From Sphaerochaeta sp. (GTDB lineage: Bacteria; Spirochaetota; Spirochaetia; Sphaerochaetales; Sphaerochaetaceae): a stretch of DNA of 6,030 nt. Below are positions 1 to 5,479 of this stretch, in pieces (within the stretch, counting starts at the first letter, position 1; every line of letters begins with the position of its first letter). The position numbers and the translations under genes were made by a program. The stretch covers positions 1 to 6,030 of the forward strand of contig JALOBD010000126.1 of the NCBI GenBank assembly GCA_023228445.1, given 5' to 3'. Below the pieces are notes generated by a model. That model did no database searches, had not been told where the DNA came from, and worked only from the letters and a program-made list of their open reading frames with translations.

Positions 1-83
1 CGCATGTAGAGCGGGCCGGCGAGGCGGACGAAGCGGTGGACCGAGGCGTTGTAGCGGGGGGTGGGGAAGGCGCTGCTCTTCAT
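1..83 (-). CDS. N-terminal fragment of an unidentified protein, cut by the window edge
   Basis: An ATG at 83-81 opens a frame that stays open to the window edge, giving 27 codons. It starts MKSSAFPTPRYNASV and continues through VHRFVRLAGPLYMR. The ATG begins one base after the TAG stop of the sugar symporter gene, and a GAGG lies in the last codons of that gene, so translation is probably coupled and the two genes form one operon. The fragment is basic and then hydrophobic, with no complete domain. The pattern of an HRFVR segment followed by a hydrophobic stretch would suit the start of a lysophospholipid (1-acylglycerol-3-phosphate) acyltransferase, but 27 residues cannot establish this. Treat the function as unknown. 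Confidence 0.6.
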   Translation of the reverse strand, partial: MKSSAFPTPRYNASVHRFVRLAGPLYM

Positions 84-84
84 C

Positions 85-1389
85 CTATGCCTCGTCGATC
101 ATCGCCTCGTAGAAGGCGCGGTCGATGGGGTAGTGCTTGATGACCCAGAGTCCCACCAGATACCAGAGGAGCGGCAGTGGCCCGCACAGCAGGATGATGC
201 CGACTCTGGAGAGCGAGGTGATGTTTGTGCTGCTGTACCCCACCAGGGCGAGGATCCAGCCGTTGAGGGCGAGGGCGAGGGCTTGGCCGAGCTTGCTGGT
301 GAAGGTCCACAGGCTTGAGTACACCCCCTCGCGCCGCCCCTTGGCCTTGGTGTGGGCGTCCCACTCGACGATGTCGGGCAGGATGGCGTGGGGCATGACG
401 TAGTGGGTGGAGAGGCCGATGCCACAGAGGGCCATCATCACGACACCGAAGGTGGAGCCGAGGATCGGGCCAAGGAGGCTGAAGGCCATCACACCAACGC
501 TCATGATCGCCATGCCGATCATGTAGCTCTGCTTCTTACCGATCTTGTTGGAGATCTTCACCCACAGTGGGATGAAGGTGAGGCTGAAGAAGAGCAGCGC
601 GACCAAGGCGATCTGGAAGAGGCCTTCGTTGCCGAAGATGTAGGCGAAGTAGTAGACCAGCGCTCCTTGGACCATCGAGGTGCCAGTGATGAAGAAGGTC
701 CACGGCAAGAGGGCGGTGAGGAAGGTCTTCTCCTTGAGGATTTCGCCGAATGTGCGGACGAAACCGTCGGCGAGGCTCACCTGGGGTTCCTTGGGCTCGG
801 TGATGGCCACGATGGTGGCCAATGCGCTGAAGAGCATCACCGCCCCCATGAAGGTACCCATCAAGGGCCAGCCTATGGCACCAACGATCGGCATGACCAG
901 GGCAGCGCCAAAGAAGGTGCCGATGACGGCAAAGCTCATGCGCCAGCCGGTGAGGATCGTACGCTCGTGGTAGTTTTGCGTCAGCTCGGGCAACAGCGCC
1001 GCATAGGGGATGTTGACCAGCGTATAGGCGGTGTTGAGCAGGCAGTAGACGAAGGTGAAGTACACAAAGAGGCGCATCTGGGTGGAGAGGATCACTGGGG
1101 TGAAGATCATGATCATCGAGAAGAAGGAGGCGATGGCGCCGACGAACATGTAGGGGCGCCTGCGGCCCCACCGGGTCTTGGTGCGATCGCTGTAGTAGCC
1201 GGTGATGGGGTCGGTGATGGCGTCCCACACCTTGCCGATCATCAAGGCGGTGCCGGCCAGTGCTGGAATCAACCCCACCACATCGGTGAGGAAGTAGAGC
1301 AGATAGAAGCCCATGATGGTGAAAAAGAGGTTTCCTCCAAGATCCCCGATCCCGAAGCCCAGCTTGGTACGTAGCGTCAGTTTGCTCAT
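85..1389 (-). CDS. GPH-family (MelB-like) sugar:cation symporter
   Basis: This is a 434-residue inner-membrane carrier with about twelve hydrophobic segments, the normal length for the glycoside-pentoside-hexuronide:cation symporter family (MFS superfamily). Visible signatures are GIGDLGGN (13-20) and LTDVVGL (34-40) in helix I, and WDAITDP (55-61) followed by SDRTKTRWGRRRPY (67-80) in helix II and loop 2-3. The LPDIVEWD...GRREG motif lies at 337-355. D56 and D60 match the cation-site aspartates D55 and D59 of E. coli MelB, so Na+ or H+ coupling is likely. The positions matching MelB D19 and D124 are asparagines (N20, N126), so the substrate is probably not melibiose; it cannot be named from sequence. 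The ATG at 1389 is preceded by a strong AAGGAGG. The gene lies downstream of the AEC permease and is followed one base later by the 1-83 gene. Confidence 0.93.
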   Translation of the reverse strand: MSKLTLRTKLGFGIGDLGGNLFFTIMGFYLLYFLTDVVGLIPALAGTALMIGKVWDAITDPITGYYSDRTKTRWGRRRPYMFVGAIASFFSMIMIFTPVILSTQMRLFVYFTFVYCLLNTAYTLVNIPYAALLPELTQNYHERTILTGWRMSFAVIGTFFGAALVMPIVGAIGWPLMGTFMGAVMLFSALATIVAITEPKEPQVSLADGFVRTFGEILKEKTFLTALLPWTFFITGTSMVQGALVYYFAYIFGNEGLFQIALVALLFFSLTFIPLWVKISNKIGKKQSYMIGMAIMSVGVMAFSLLGPILGSTFGVVMMALCGIGLSTHYVMPHAILPDIVEWDAHTKAKGRREGVYSSLWTFTSKLGQALALALNGWILALVGYSSTNITSLSRVGIILLCGPLPLLWYLVGLWVIKHYPIDRAFYEAMIDEA

Positions 1390-1393
1390 GTCT

Positions 1394-1442
1394 CCTCCTT
1401 GTTAGGGAGAGTGTACTGTACCCGCCCCCCATGCACAACCAA
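1394..1442 (-). promoter_or_regulatory. Promoter-like sequence and ribosome binding site of the GPH symporter gene
   Basis: On the minus strand the gap holds TTGGTT (1442-1437), a 16-nt spacer and TACAGT (1420-1415), a reasonable sigma70-type -35/-10 pair. The spacer is unusual in containing a G6 run. AAGGAGG (1400-1394) sits 4 nt before the ATG and is a strong Shine-Dalgarno sequence. The gap has no terminator hairpin after the AEC gene stop at 1462, so read-through from the AEC gene plus an internal promoter is the likeliest arrangement. The ribosome binding site is clear; the promoter is a consensus match only. Confidence 0.5.
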
Positions 1443-1461
1443 AATGTATCGACTGGAGAGA

Positions 1462-2343
1462 TCAGGCGGCCAAGGCGAAGGAGAGGGGGATTGTCACGAC
1501 TCCCAAGAGGGTGGAGATGACGACCATCATCGACGCGTATTGGTTGTCCTGTTCATAGCGCAGCGGCAGGATTGAGGTGAACATCGCCGACGGAAGGGCG
1601 GCAGCCACCAGGGTGATGGTCCGAACCAAGCCGGTGAGGCCCAGGATCGAGACGACGAGCAATCCGATGAGCCAGCCGCCGACAAAGCGGAAGAGCAACG
1701 AACCGAAGAGGCTCTTGTGGAAGGTGAACCGTGTGTGTCGGATGGAGATGCCCAACGCGACGCAGGCGAGTGGGGAGGCGGCCTCGCCAACGAAGAAGAG
1801 TGAGGTGGCAATGGGAGCGGGGATTGTGATGCCGCTGAGGTTGAAGATGAAGCCGAGCACCATCGCCCAGATGATCGGCGAGTGGAGGAGCGAGACGAAG
1901 CTCTTCTTGTTGAAGCCGCCGGTGATGATCAGGATGCCGATGCTGAACATGAAGATGCCCTGCATCTGGTCGAAGATGAGGATGAGGTTCATCGCCTCAT
2001 TGCCCCCCCAGAGCTTCATCAACGGGATACCGAGAAACCCGCTGTTCATGAAGACCAACGCCGGGAGGACCGAGCGGGGGTTCTCCCCCACCAGGCGTAC
2101 CCAAAGCCAACCGGTGACGAGCAGGATGAGGCAAATCAGCGCCGAGGAGGTGAGCACCTCGCCGAGGGCCTGGGAAGAGAGGGGGCTCTGGCTGACACTG
2201 TGGAAGATCAGGGCGGGCAGCAGCAGGTCGCTGGTGACGGTCACCAGGCTCGTTGCCTCCACCTCGAAGCGGTGGGCGTAGAGGTAACCTGCGGCGATGG
2301 AGATGAGGATGGGCAACATCTGAAAGAATGAGGAGATGATCAT
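1462..2343 (-). CDS. AEC-family (auxin efflux carrier-type) permease
   Basis: This is a 293-residue integral membrane protein with about ten hydrophobic segments in two halves, as in the bacterial AEC family, whose members export or import organic anions such as malate. Typical features are the N-terminal FFQMLPILISIAAGYLYAHR stretch, MNSGFLGIPL (99-108, with the family's conserved Asn) and the ASPLACVALGISI segment (189-201). The C-terminal half has ALPSAMFTSILPLRYEQD (249-266), followed by a long membrane segment near the end. The open frame extends 26 codons upstream, but that extension is polar and cysteine-containing, unlike the family, and crosses the promoter, so I start at the ATG at 2343. 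There is no Shine-Dalgarno sequence there. The substrate cannot be predicted. The gene is divergent from the DUF438/PAS gene. Confidence 0.92.
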   Translation of the reverse strand: MIISSFFQMLPILISIAAGYLYAHRFEVEATSLVTVTSDLLLPALIFHSVSQSPLSSQALGEVLTSSALICLILLVTGWLWVRLVGENPRSVLPALVFMNSGFLGIPLMKLWGGNEAMNLILIFDQMQGIFMFSIGILIITGGFNKKSFVSLLHSPIIWAMVLGFIFNLSGITIPAPIATSLFFVGEAASPLACVALGISIRHTRFTFHKSLFGSLLFRFVGGWLIGLLVVSILGLTGLVRTITLVAAALPSAMFTSILPLRYEQDNQYASMMVVISTLLGVVTIPLSFALAA

Positions 2344-2350
2344 CGCCCGT

Positions 2351-2379
2351 ACTATATGAGATTTGGCAGAGCAGGGCAA
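2351..2379 (-). promoter_or_regulatory. Sigma70-like promoter of the AEC permease gene
   Basis: On the minus strand TTGCCC (2379-2374) and TATAGT (2356-2351) are separated by exactly 17 nt, the best promoter match in the window. The expected start of transcription is within one or two bases of the ATG at 2343-2341, which leaves no room for a Shine-Dalgarno sequence. This predicts a leaderless or nearly leaderless mRNA. No experimental support is available. Confidence 0.55.
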
Positions 2380-2418
2380 GCATATGCATTTCCCCTTGCT
2401 ACTGGACCTGCTTTGCTC
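2370..2418. repeat. Nested short inverted repeats in the divergent intergenic region
   Basis: Between the two divergent genes AGCAGG (2370-2375) is matched by CCTGCT (2407-2412), and GCAAG (2376-2380) by CTTGC (2395-2399). An 8-bp palindrome GCATATGC (2380-2387) lies between them. GAGCA (2369-2373) can also pair with TGCTC (2414-2418). The repeats cover the -35 of the AEC promoter and the leader of the plus-strand gene, so an operator for a shared regulator is possible. The arms are short, and chance is a real alternative. Confidence 0.25.
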
Positions 2419-2424
2419 CACACT

Positions 2425-3528
2425 ATGGCCATGAGTACAACACTATCCCACGAGGAACGAGTCGCGCTGCTCGGTGAGTACCTCGACCGATTGGTCGACG
2501 GACCGGTCTCGAAGGAGACCTTTGAACGCTATCGCCCCGTCGTCGAGAACGCCACCGCGTTTGAGGTGAACGAAGCCCTGGAGGGGCTCTTGTCCACCAG
2601 CGATGACATTGCGGCCACCGAGATTCCTGTCGCCCGCTTCATCCGCTCAGTAGGCAAGGCGTTGGAGGGACAGCGCTTGCCCCGCTATGAGGAGGGGACG
2701 CTGCTGTGGCAGCTGGAGAACGAGAACGAGGTGATTGCAGCCTATCTCGTTGAACAGCAAGCGGTGAACAAGCATCTTGCCCGCCAAGAGGAGCGATCAC
2801 TTCGCGTGGCCATCGATGAGGTTGCGCGCTTTACGGCGATCGAGGCGCACTACACCCGCCTGCAGAACGAACTCTTCCCGCTCTTTGAGGCCGCAGCGGA
2901 GAGCCACTCCTGCGTCAAGTTGATGTGGACGCTGCAGGATGAGGTGCTCGCGGCGCAAAAGCGCCTCCTCGCCTTCGAGGGTGAGGATCGCACGACGTTT
3001 TGGCCCCTCTACGGGCGCTACTATGTGCTTGCCGGTCTGTTGAGCTTCCGCGAACGGTACATCCTCTACCCAGTGGCCTACCAAGCGCTCTCCTCAATGC
3101 CATCGCAACCGGGCAAGCGGGAGTCAATGGCATCTTTTGTGAGCAAGACCGGGTCACTCTCGAGTGAGGAGCTTGAACGGATCTTCGCTGTCCTTCCCAT
3201 CGACATCGCCTTCATCGGCAGCGATGACCGGGTCAAGTTCTACTCCGACCCACCCCATAGGATCTTCCCCCGCAGCCCCCAGGTCATCGGACGCCTGGTG
3301 CAGAACTGCCACCCACCCAAGAGCGTGGCTACCGTCGAGGAGATCCTCACCTCCTTCAAAGAGGGGAGGAGCGACCACGCTGAGTTCTATCTGGTCTTCA
3401 AGGGTGCGTTCGTCCATATCGCGTACTATGCCGTCCGCAGTGCGGACGGCACGTACCTGGGAACGATGGAGGTGAGCCAGGATGTGACCCACATCCGCTC
3501 GCTTACGGGAGAGAAACGCCTTTTGTAG
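2425..3528 (+). CDS. DUF438 / hemerythrin-like / PAS_10 domain protein
   Basis: This is a 367-residue soluble protein, probably a cytoplasmic redox or ligand sensor. Residues 9-85 resemble the helical DUF438 domain. Residues about 125-225 form a hemerythrin-like helical region with AHYTRLQNELFPLFE (141-155), MWTLQDEV (167-174) and FRERYILYPVA (208-218). Residues about 247-357 form a PAS_10 domain whose hallmark is FPRSPQVIGRLVQNCHPPKS (281-300), ending in AVRSADGTYLGTMEVSQDVT. Several histidines I expect as iron ligands in DUF438 relatives are missing, while H142 and E149 remain. There is no transmembrane segment and no kinase, GGDEF or HTH output domain, so any signal must pass to a partner. 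I chose the ATG at 2425; the one at 2431 is equally possible. Neither has a clear ribosome binding site. An in-frame ATG at 2356 would add non-conserved residues across the divergent promoter. The 3' end overlaps the NDK gene by 26 bp. Confidence 0.88.
   Translation: MAMSTTLSHEERVALLGEYLDRLVDGPVSKETFERYRPVVENATAFEVNEALEGLLSTSDDIAATEIPVARFIRSVGKALEGQRLPRYEEGTLLWQLENENEVIAAYLVEQQAVNKHLARQEERSLRVAIDEVARFTAIEAHYTRLQNELFPLFEAAAESHSCVKLMWTLQDEVLAAQKRLLAFEGEDRTTFWPLYGRYYVLAGLLSFRERYILYPVAYQALSSMPSQPGKRESMASFVSKTGSLSSEELERIFAVLPIDIAFIGSDDRVKFYSDPPHRIFPRSPQVIGRLVQNCHPPKSVATVEEILTSFKEGRSDHAEFYLVFKGAFVHIAYYAVRSADGTYLGTMEVSQDVTHIRSLTGEKRLL
3429..3451. repeat. Perfect 10-bp stem-loop inside the 3' end of the DUF438 gene
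   Basis: TGCCGTCCGC (3429-3438), loop AGT, then GCGGACGGCA (3442-3451) form a perfect 10-bp inverted repeat. GTAC at 3423-3426 and 3453-3456 could extend the stem past a small bulge. It codes for the AVRSADGT stretch of the PAS domain and lies 52-74 nt beyond the stop of the convergent NDK gene. No T-run follows on either strand, so it is not a standard intrinsic terminator. It could still pause polymerase or protect the 3' end of the NDK transcript. Confidence 0.6.
3480..3496. repeat. Perfect 7-bp stem-loop just downstream of the NDK gene stop
   Basis: GGATGTG (3480-3486), loop ACC, and CACATCC (3490-3496) form a perfect inverted repeat. Read on the minus strand it begins 6 nt after the TAA of the NDK gene at 3505-3503, where a terminator or 3'-end hairpin would be expected. 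It is also coding sequence (QDVTHI) of the DUF438 gene. There is no poly-T tail, so its function is uncertain. Confidence 0.5.
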
Positions 3529-4699
3529 CGAGGTAGTCGGTCAATAGCGATCGGGTGGAGTTCTCGTCGATGGCCAGCACAGCCATCTCCCGTTCAGCAC
3601 TCTCGGTCGAATCCGACGCGTGGGCAGCGTTGACACGGATGTTTGAGCCGAATTCGCGGCGGATCGTGCCGGCGGCAGCCTTGTTGGGGTCGGTGGCGCC
3701 GAGGATCGTGCGGATCTTCTGCACGGCGTTCTTGCCCTCGTAGATCAGGACCATGCTCTTGACCAAGCCGGGCTTGTCCCACTCACTCTCATCGAGGTCG
3801 CTGGGCTTGATACCCGCCATGAACTCGACGATCCGTTCAAACTGCTCCTCACTGTACATGTCGCCGAAGCTCTCGGAGAGCGTCTCCTCAAGCTGGGCCG
3901 GCAGTTGGACGTTGAACTCACTCTCCAAAAGCTCACGGGCCTGCATGCCGTAGATTGGGGCCAAGCGCGCCTTCAGGCCATCTTTGGTCGGCCCGTAGAA
4001 GTGCAGCGCCTGGGCGACGCTCATCTTCAGTACCTTGATGGCGACGATCCTCAGCCCGCTGCGGCTGAACATATCGATGATCATGCCGGGGCGACTGGAG
4101 GCGTACTTCCAGTTGTCCGGCTTGATGATGACCAGGGTACGCTCCACGTCCTTGTAGTAGTCGGCGGGGCGGTTGGTGATGATGTTGGACTGGTCGACGA
4201 GCCATGAAGCGAAGAGGGCCAGCGTCCGGTCCGCCTCCTCCTGGCTCTGGGCGGTGATGACCGCCGGCTCGAAGTAGCGGACCTCGCTCTGTCGTTCATC
4301 GAGGTAGATCAAATCAGCGTAGGTGTCCCTGATCGACTCACCGGTGACCGTCTCGACGCAGGCGACGTCACATTGGAAGGAGCCGACGACCTGGGAGAGC
4401 TGTTCGGTGGGGTTTTCACCCCTGAAGAGGAGCAAGAGGGATCGGTGTGCCGATCCATAGGAGGGTCCGAGGTTGCTTTCGATGTAGGTATAGAGCAGCT
4501 CGGAGATATTGGCCTCTTCTTTTTCCCGCGACCGGATGATCTGGGCGTATTCGTCAGTGATCTGGCTGTCCATGGCAATCATTTGTGCGCCGACAAGTTC
4601 CAAGGAGATACGCGAAAGGAGCCTGGACAACACGCCGCCGGTGCGGCTCTTTGCCACCGTGTAGGGGGTAACCAGGACATACGATAAAGACTGTTGCAT
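3503..4699 (-). CDS. ndk: Two-domain nucleoside diphosphate kinase with a degenerate N-terminal NDK-like half
   Basis: NDK moves the gamma-phosphate between NTPs and NDPs through a phosphohistidine. In this 398-residue protein the catalytic domain is about residues 187-378. It has TLVIIKPD (188-195, K193), HFYGP (Y235), R330, GATDP (T336), GTIRREFG (R347), N357, catalytic H360 in HASDSTESAERE, S362 and E371. All the active-site residues I know from NDK are therefore present. Between Y235 and R330 the spacing is about 60 residues longer than in ordinary 140-150-residue NDKs. Residues about 5-165 look like a second, decayed NDK domain: YVLVTPYTVA matches TLVIIKPDNW with Lys replaced by Thr, GESIRDTYADL matches GTIRREFG, and EEADRTLALF matches ESAEREMAVL, but the histidine is absent. 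The ATG at 4699 has AAGGAGG 6 nt upstream. The 3' end overlaps the DUF438 gene. The catalytic domain call is firm; the N-terminal assignment is my own alignment by eye. Confidence 0.88.
   Translation of the reverse strand: MQQSLSYVLVTPYTVAKSRTGGVLSRLLSRISLELVGAQMIAMDSQITDEYAQIIRSREKEEANISELLYTYIESNLGPSYGSAHRSLLLLFRGENPTEQLSQVVGSFQCDVACVETVTGESIRDTYADLIYLDERQSEVRYFEPAVITAQSQEEADRTLALFASWLVDQSNIITNRPADYYKDVERTLVIIKPDNWKYASSRPGMIIDMFSRSGLRIVAIKVLKMSVAQALHFYGPTKDGLKARLAPIYGMQARELLESEFNVQLPAQLEETLSESFGDMYSEEQFERIVEFMAGIKPSDLDESEWDKPGLVKSMVLIYEGKNAVQKIRTILGATDPNKAAAGTIRREFGSNIRVNAAHASDSTESAEREMAVLAIDENSTRSLLTDYLATKGVSLP
3569..3587. repeat. Inverted repeat in the 3' part of the NDK gene, 40 nt past the DUF438 stop
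   Basis: GATGGC (3569-3574) and GCCATC (3582-3587) are perfect 6-bp arms around a 7-nt loop. On the plus strand this is the first clear hairpin after the TAG of the DUF438 gene at 3526-3528. There is no T-run after it. It may be chance, since six-base arms are common in GC-rich coding DNA. Confidence 0.25.
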
Positions 4700-4705
4700 G
4701 AGCAG

Positions 4706-4737
4706 CCTCCTTACTAAGATGTACAGTATGCCAGTAT
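4706..4737 (-). promoter_or_regulatory. Leader, -10 element and ribosome binding site of the NDK gene
   Basis: On the minus strand TACTGT (4728-4723) is a plausible -10, placed so that the leader would be about 17 nt, and AAGGAGG (4712-4706) is a strong ribosome binding site 6 nt before the ATG. A convincing -35 is not visible. ATACTG occurs twice in direct repeat with an 8-bp period (4737-4732 and 4729-4724), giving two possible -10 registers or a small regulator site. Confidence 0.45.
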
Positions 4738-4764
4738 CCTACAGGCACCTCTGCCATTTGTCCA

Positions 4765-4780
4765 TCTTTTATCTAAAAGA
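4765..4780. repeat. AT-rich inverted repeat after the cysteine hydrolase gene
   Basis: TCTTTTA (4765-4771) and TAAAAGA (4774-4780) are perfect 7-bp arms separated by only two bases. The repeat starts 4 nt after the stop of the cysteine hydrolase gene and lies upstream of the NDK -10. A two-base loop and low GC make it a poor intrinsic terminator. A protein-binding palindrome for the NDK promoter or an AT-rich upstream element is an alternative reading. Confidence 0.4.
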
Positions 4781-4784
4781 GGGT

Positions 4785-5318
4785 TCAAATACCTTCAATT
4801 TGACAGGATTTCATCGTTTCAAGCGATGCATGGTGACGCTGGACGGTGCTGCCGGCGCAGCAGGAGGGGTCGACGCGTACCACCAGTTCCGGTCGCATCG
4901 CCTTGATCATCAAGGCGTTTGACACGACACAGATGTCGGTGCAGACACCCACCAGTTCGACTTCCTCGATCGTCTTGTCATCACGGATCCGCTCTGCCAG
5001 CGCCACCGAGCCAAAGGTCGGTTTCTCAAAGCACTCAGCATCGGAGAGGAGGGGGGCGAGCTCGGTGATGAGTCGGTGCCCCTCCTCTCCCTTGACGCAG
5101 TGGACCACCGGCAGGTGGGCCCCCTCGCTGGTGGAGAGGTACTCCTCGTCGTGGGTGTCGAGGGTATAGGCAAGCGGGCCGGCATGCCCCTTGATCTTCT
5201 CGATCATCGCCGGGATGATTGCCTTCGCCTCATCGGTGGCGAGGCTGCCACGGACAAAGTCCTCCTGCATGTCGACGACGACCAAGAGGTGCTCTTTTTT
5301 ATGGGTATCGGTATTCAT
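4785..5318 (-). CDS. Cysteine hydrolase of the isochorismatase superfamily, nicotinamidase-like
   Basis: This is a 177-residue cytoplasmic enzyme with the isochorismatase-like alpha/beta fold. The catalytic triad of the amidase branch is present: D16 in VVVDMQEDF, K99 in FEKPTFGS, and C126 in VGVCTDICVVSNAL. YTLDTHDEEY (51-60) followed by LPVVHC (69-74) supplies the metal ligands of nicotinamidases (D54, H56, H73). Conversion of nicotinamide to nicotinate for NAD salvage is therefore a good guess, but related cysteine hydrolases act on other amides and the exact substrate is not proven. The ATG at 5318 has GAGGA 5 nt upstream. A GTG at 5330 would add MRKI but overlaps that ribosome binding site, so I rejected it. 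The gene has its own promoter and is not tightly linked to yqeB or the NDK gene. Confidence 0.88.
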   Translation of the reverse strand: MNTDTHKKEHLLVVVDMQEDFVRGSLATDEAKAIIPAMIEKIKGHAGPLAYTLDTHDEEYLSTSEGAHLPVVHCVKGEEGHRLITELAPLLSDAECFEKPTFGSVALAERIRDDKTIEEVELVGVCTDICVVSNALMIKAMRPELVVRVDPSCCAGSTVQRHHASLETMKSCQIEGI

Positions 5319-5323
5319 GATCT

Positions 5324-5343
5324 TCCTCACTTAGACCACTATA
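5324..5343 (-). promoter_or_regulatory. Extended -10 promoter and ribosome binding site of the cysteine hydrolase gene
   Basis: On the minus strand TGGTATAGT gives the TG-N-TATAGT form of an extended -10, with the hexamer at 5343-5338. The predicted transcript would start near 5331, giving a leader of about 13 nt that carries GAGGA (5328-5324). No good -35 is visible at 16-18 nt, which fits an extended -10 promoter. Confidence 0.5.
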
Positions 5344-5479
5344 CCATACCCAATCATTGGCTTCTGTGAAAAGAGGGGAGGGGGAGGAAGATTGGACGCT
5401 CCGGTGCGGGCCCTCATGAGGCGCTGGACGTGCCCCGGCCTCAGCCCCGTTGGCTCTTTTGGGGATGGTCGCGACGCAC
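5344..5479. other. GC-rich intergenic stretch with no supported gene
   Basis: This stretch lies between the yqeB stop and the cysteine hydrolase promoter. The small open frames crossing it are low-complexity (Gly, Pro, Arg rich), lack ribosome binding sites and overlap flanking genes in the wrong frame. It contains the palindromes GTCGCGAC (5468-5475) and CCTCATGAGG (5412-5421) and, on the minus strand, a pyrimidine-rich tract with a TTTT (about 5395-5369). No stable hairpin directly precedes that tract, so a yqeB terminator is not clear. Confidence 0.5.

Noticed and set aside
352..1374. Long plus-strand open frame of 340 codons opposite the GPH symporter
   Set aside because: It is extremely rich in His, Asp, Glu and Gly with no family resemblance, has no ribosome binding site, and lies wholly antisense to a clear membrane transporter. 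It is a product of GC-rich codon bias.
536..1438. Minus-strand 300-codon frame overlapping the GPH gene
   Set aside because: It is shifted relative to the symporter, with an Arg/His/Leu-rich translation and no recognisable domain. The symporter frame explains the region.
1577..2331. Plus-strand frames opposite the AEC permease
   Set aside because: They are antisense shadows with low-complexity charged composition, no start signals and no domains.
2335..2344. Palindrome GATGATCATC over the AEC start codon
   Set aside because: It comes from ATG followed by two ATC isoleucine codons. Similar GATCAT strings recur in coding DNA throughout the window.
2344..2421. 26-codon N-terminal extension of the AEC permease
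   Set aside because: The extension is polar and cysteine-containing, unlike the family, and crosses the best promoter and the divergent gene's leader.
2356..2424. Upstream ATG extending the DUF438 protein by 23 residues
   Set aside because: No ribosome binding site, non-conserved sequence, and overlap with the -10 of the divergent AEC promoter.
4899..4917. Perfect 8-bp inverted repeat with a 3-nt loop inside the cysteine hydrolase gene
   Set aside because: It encodes a normal ALMIKA stretch, has no T-run and sits mid-gene. A closely similar string occurs in the GPH gene where it also encodes ALMI, so codon usage explains it.
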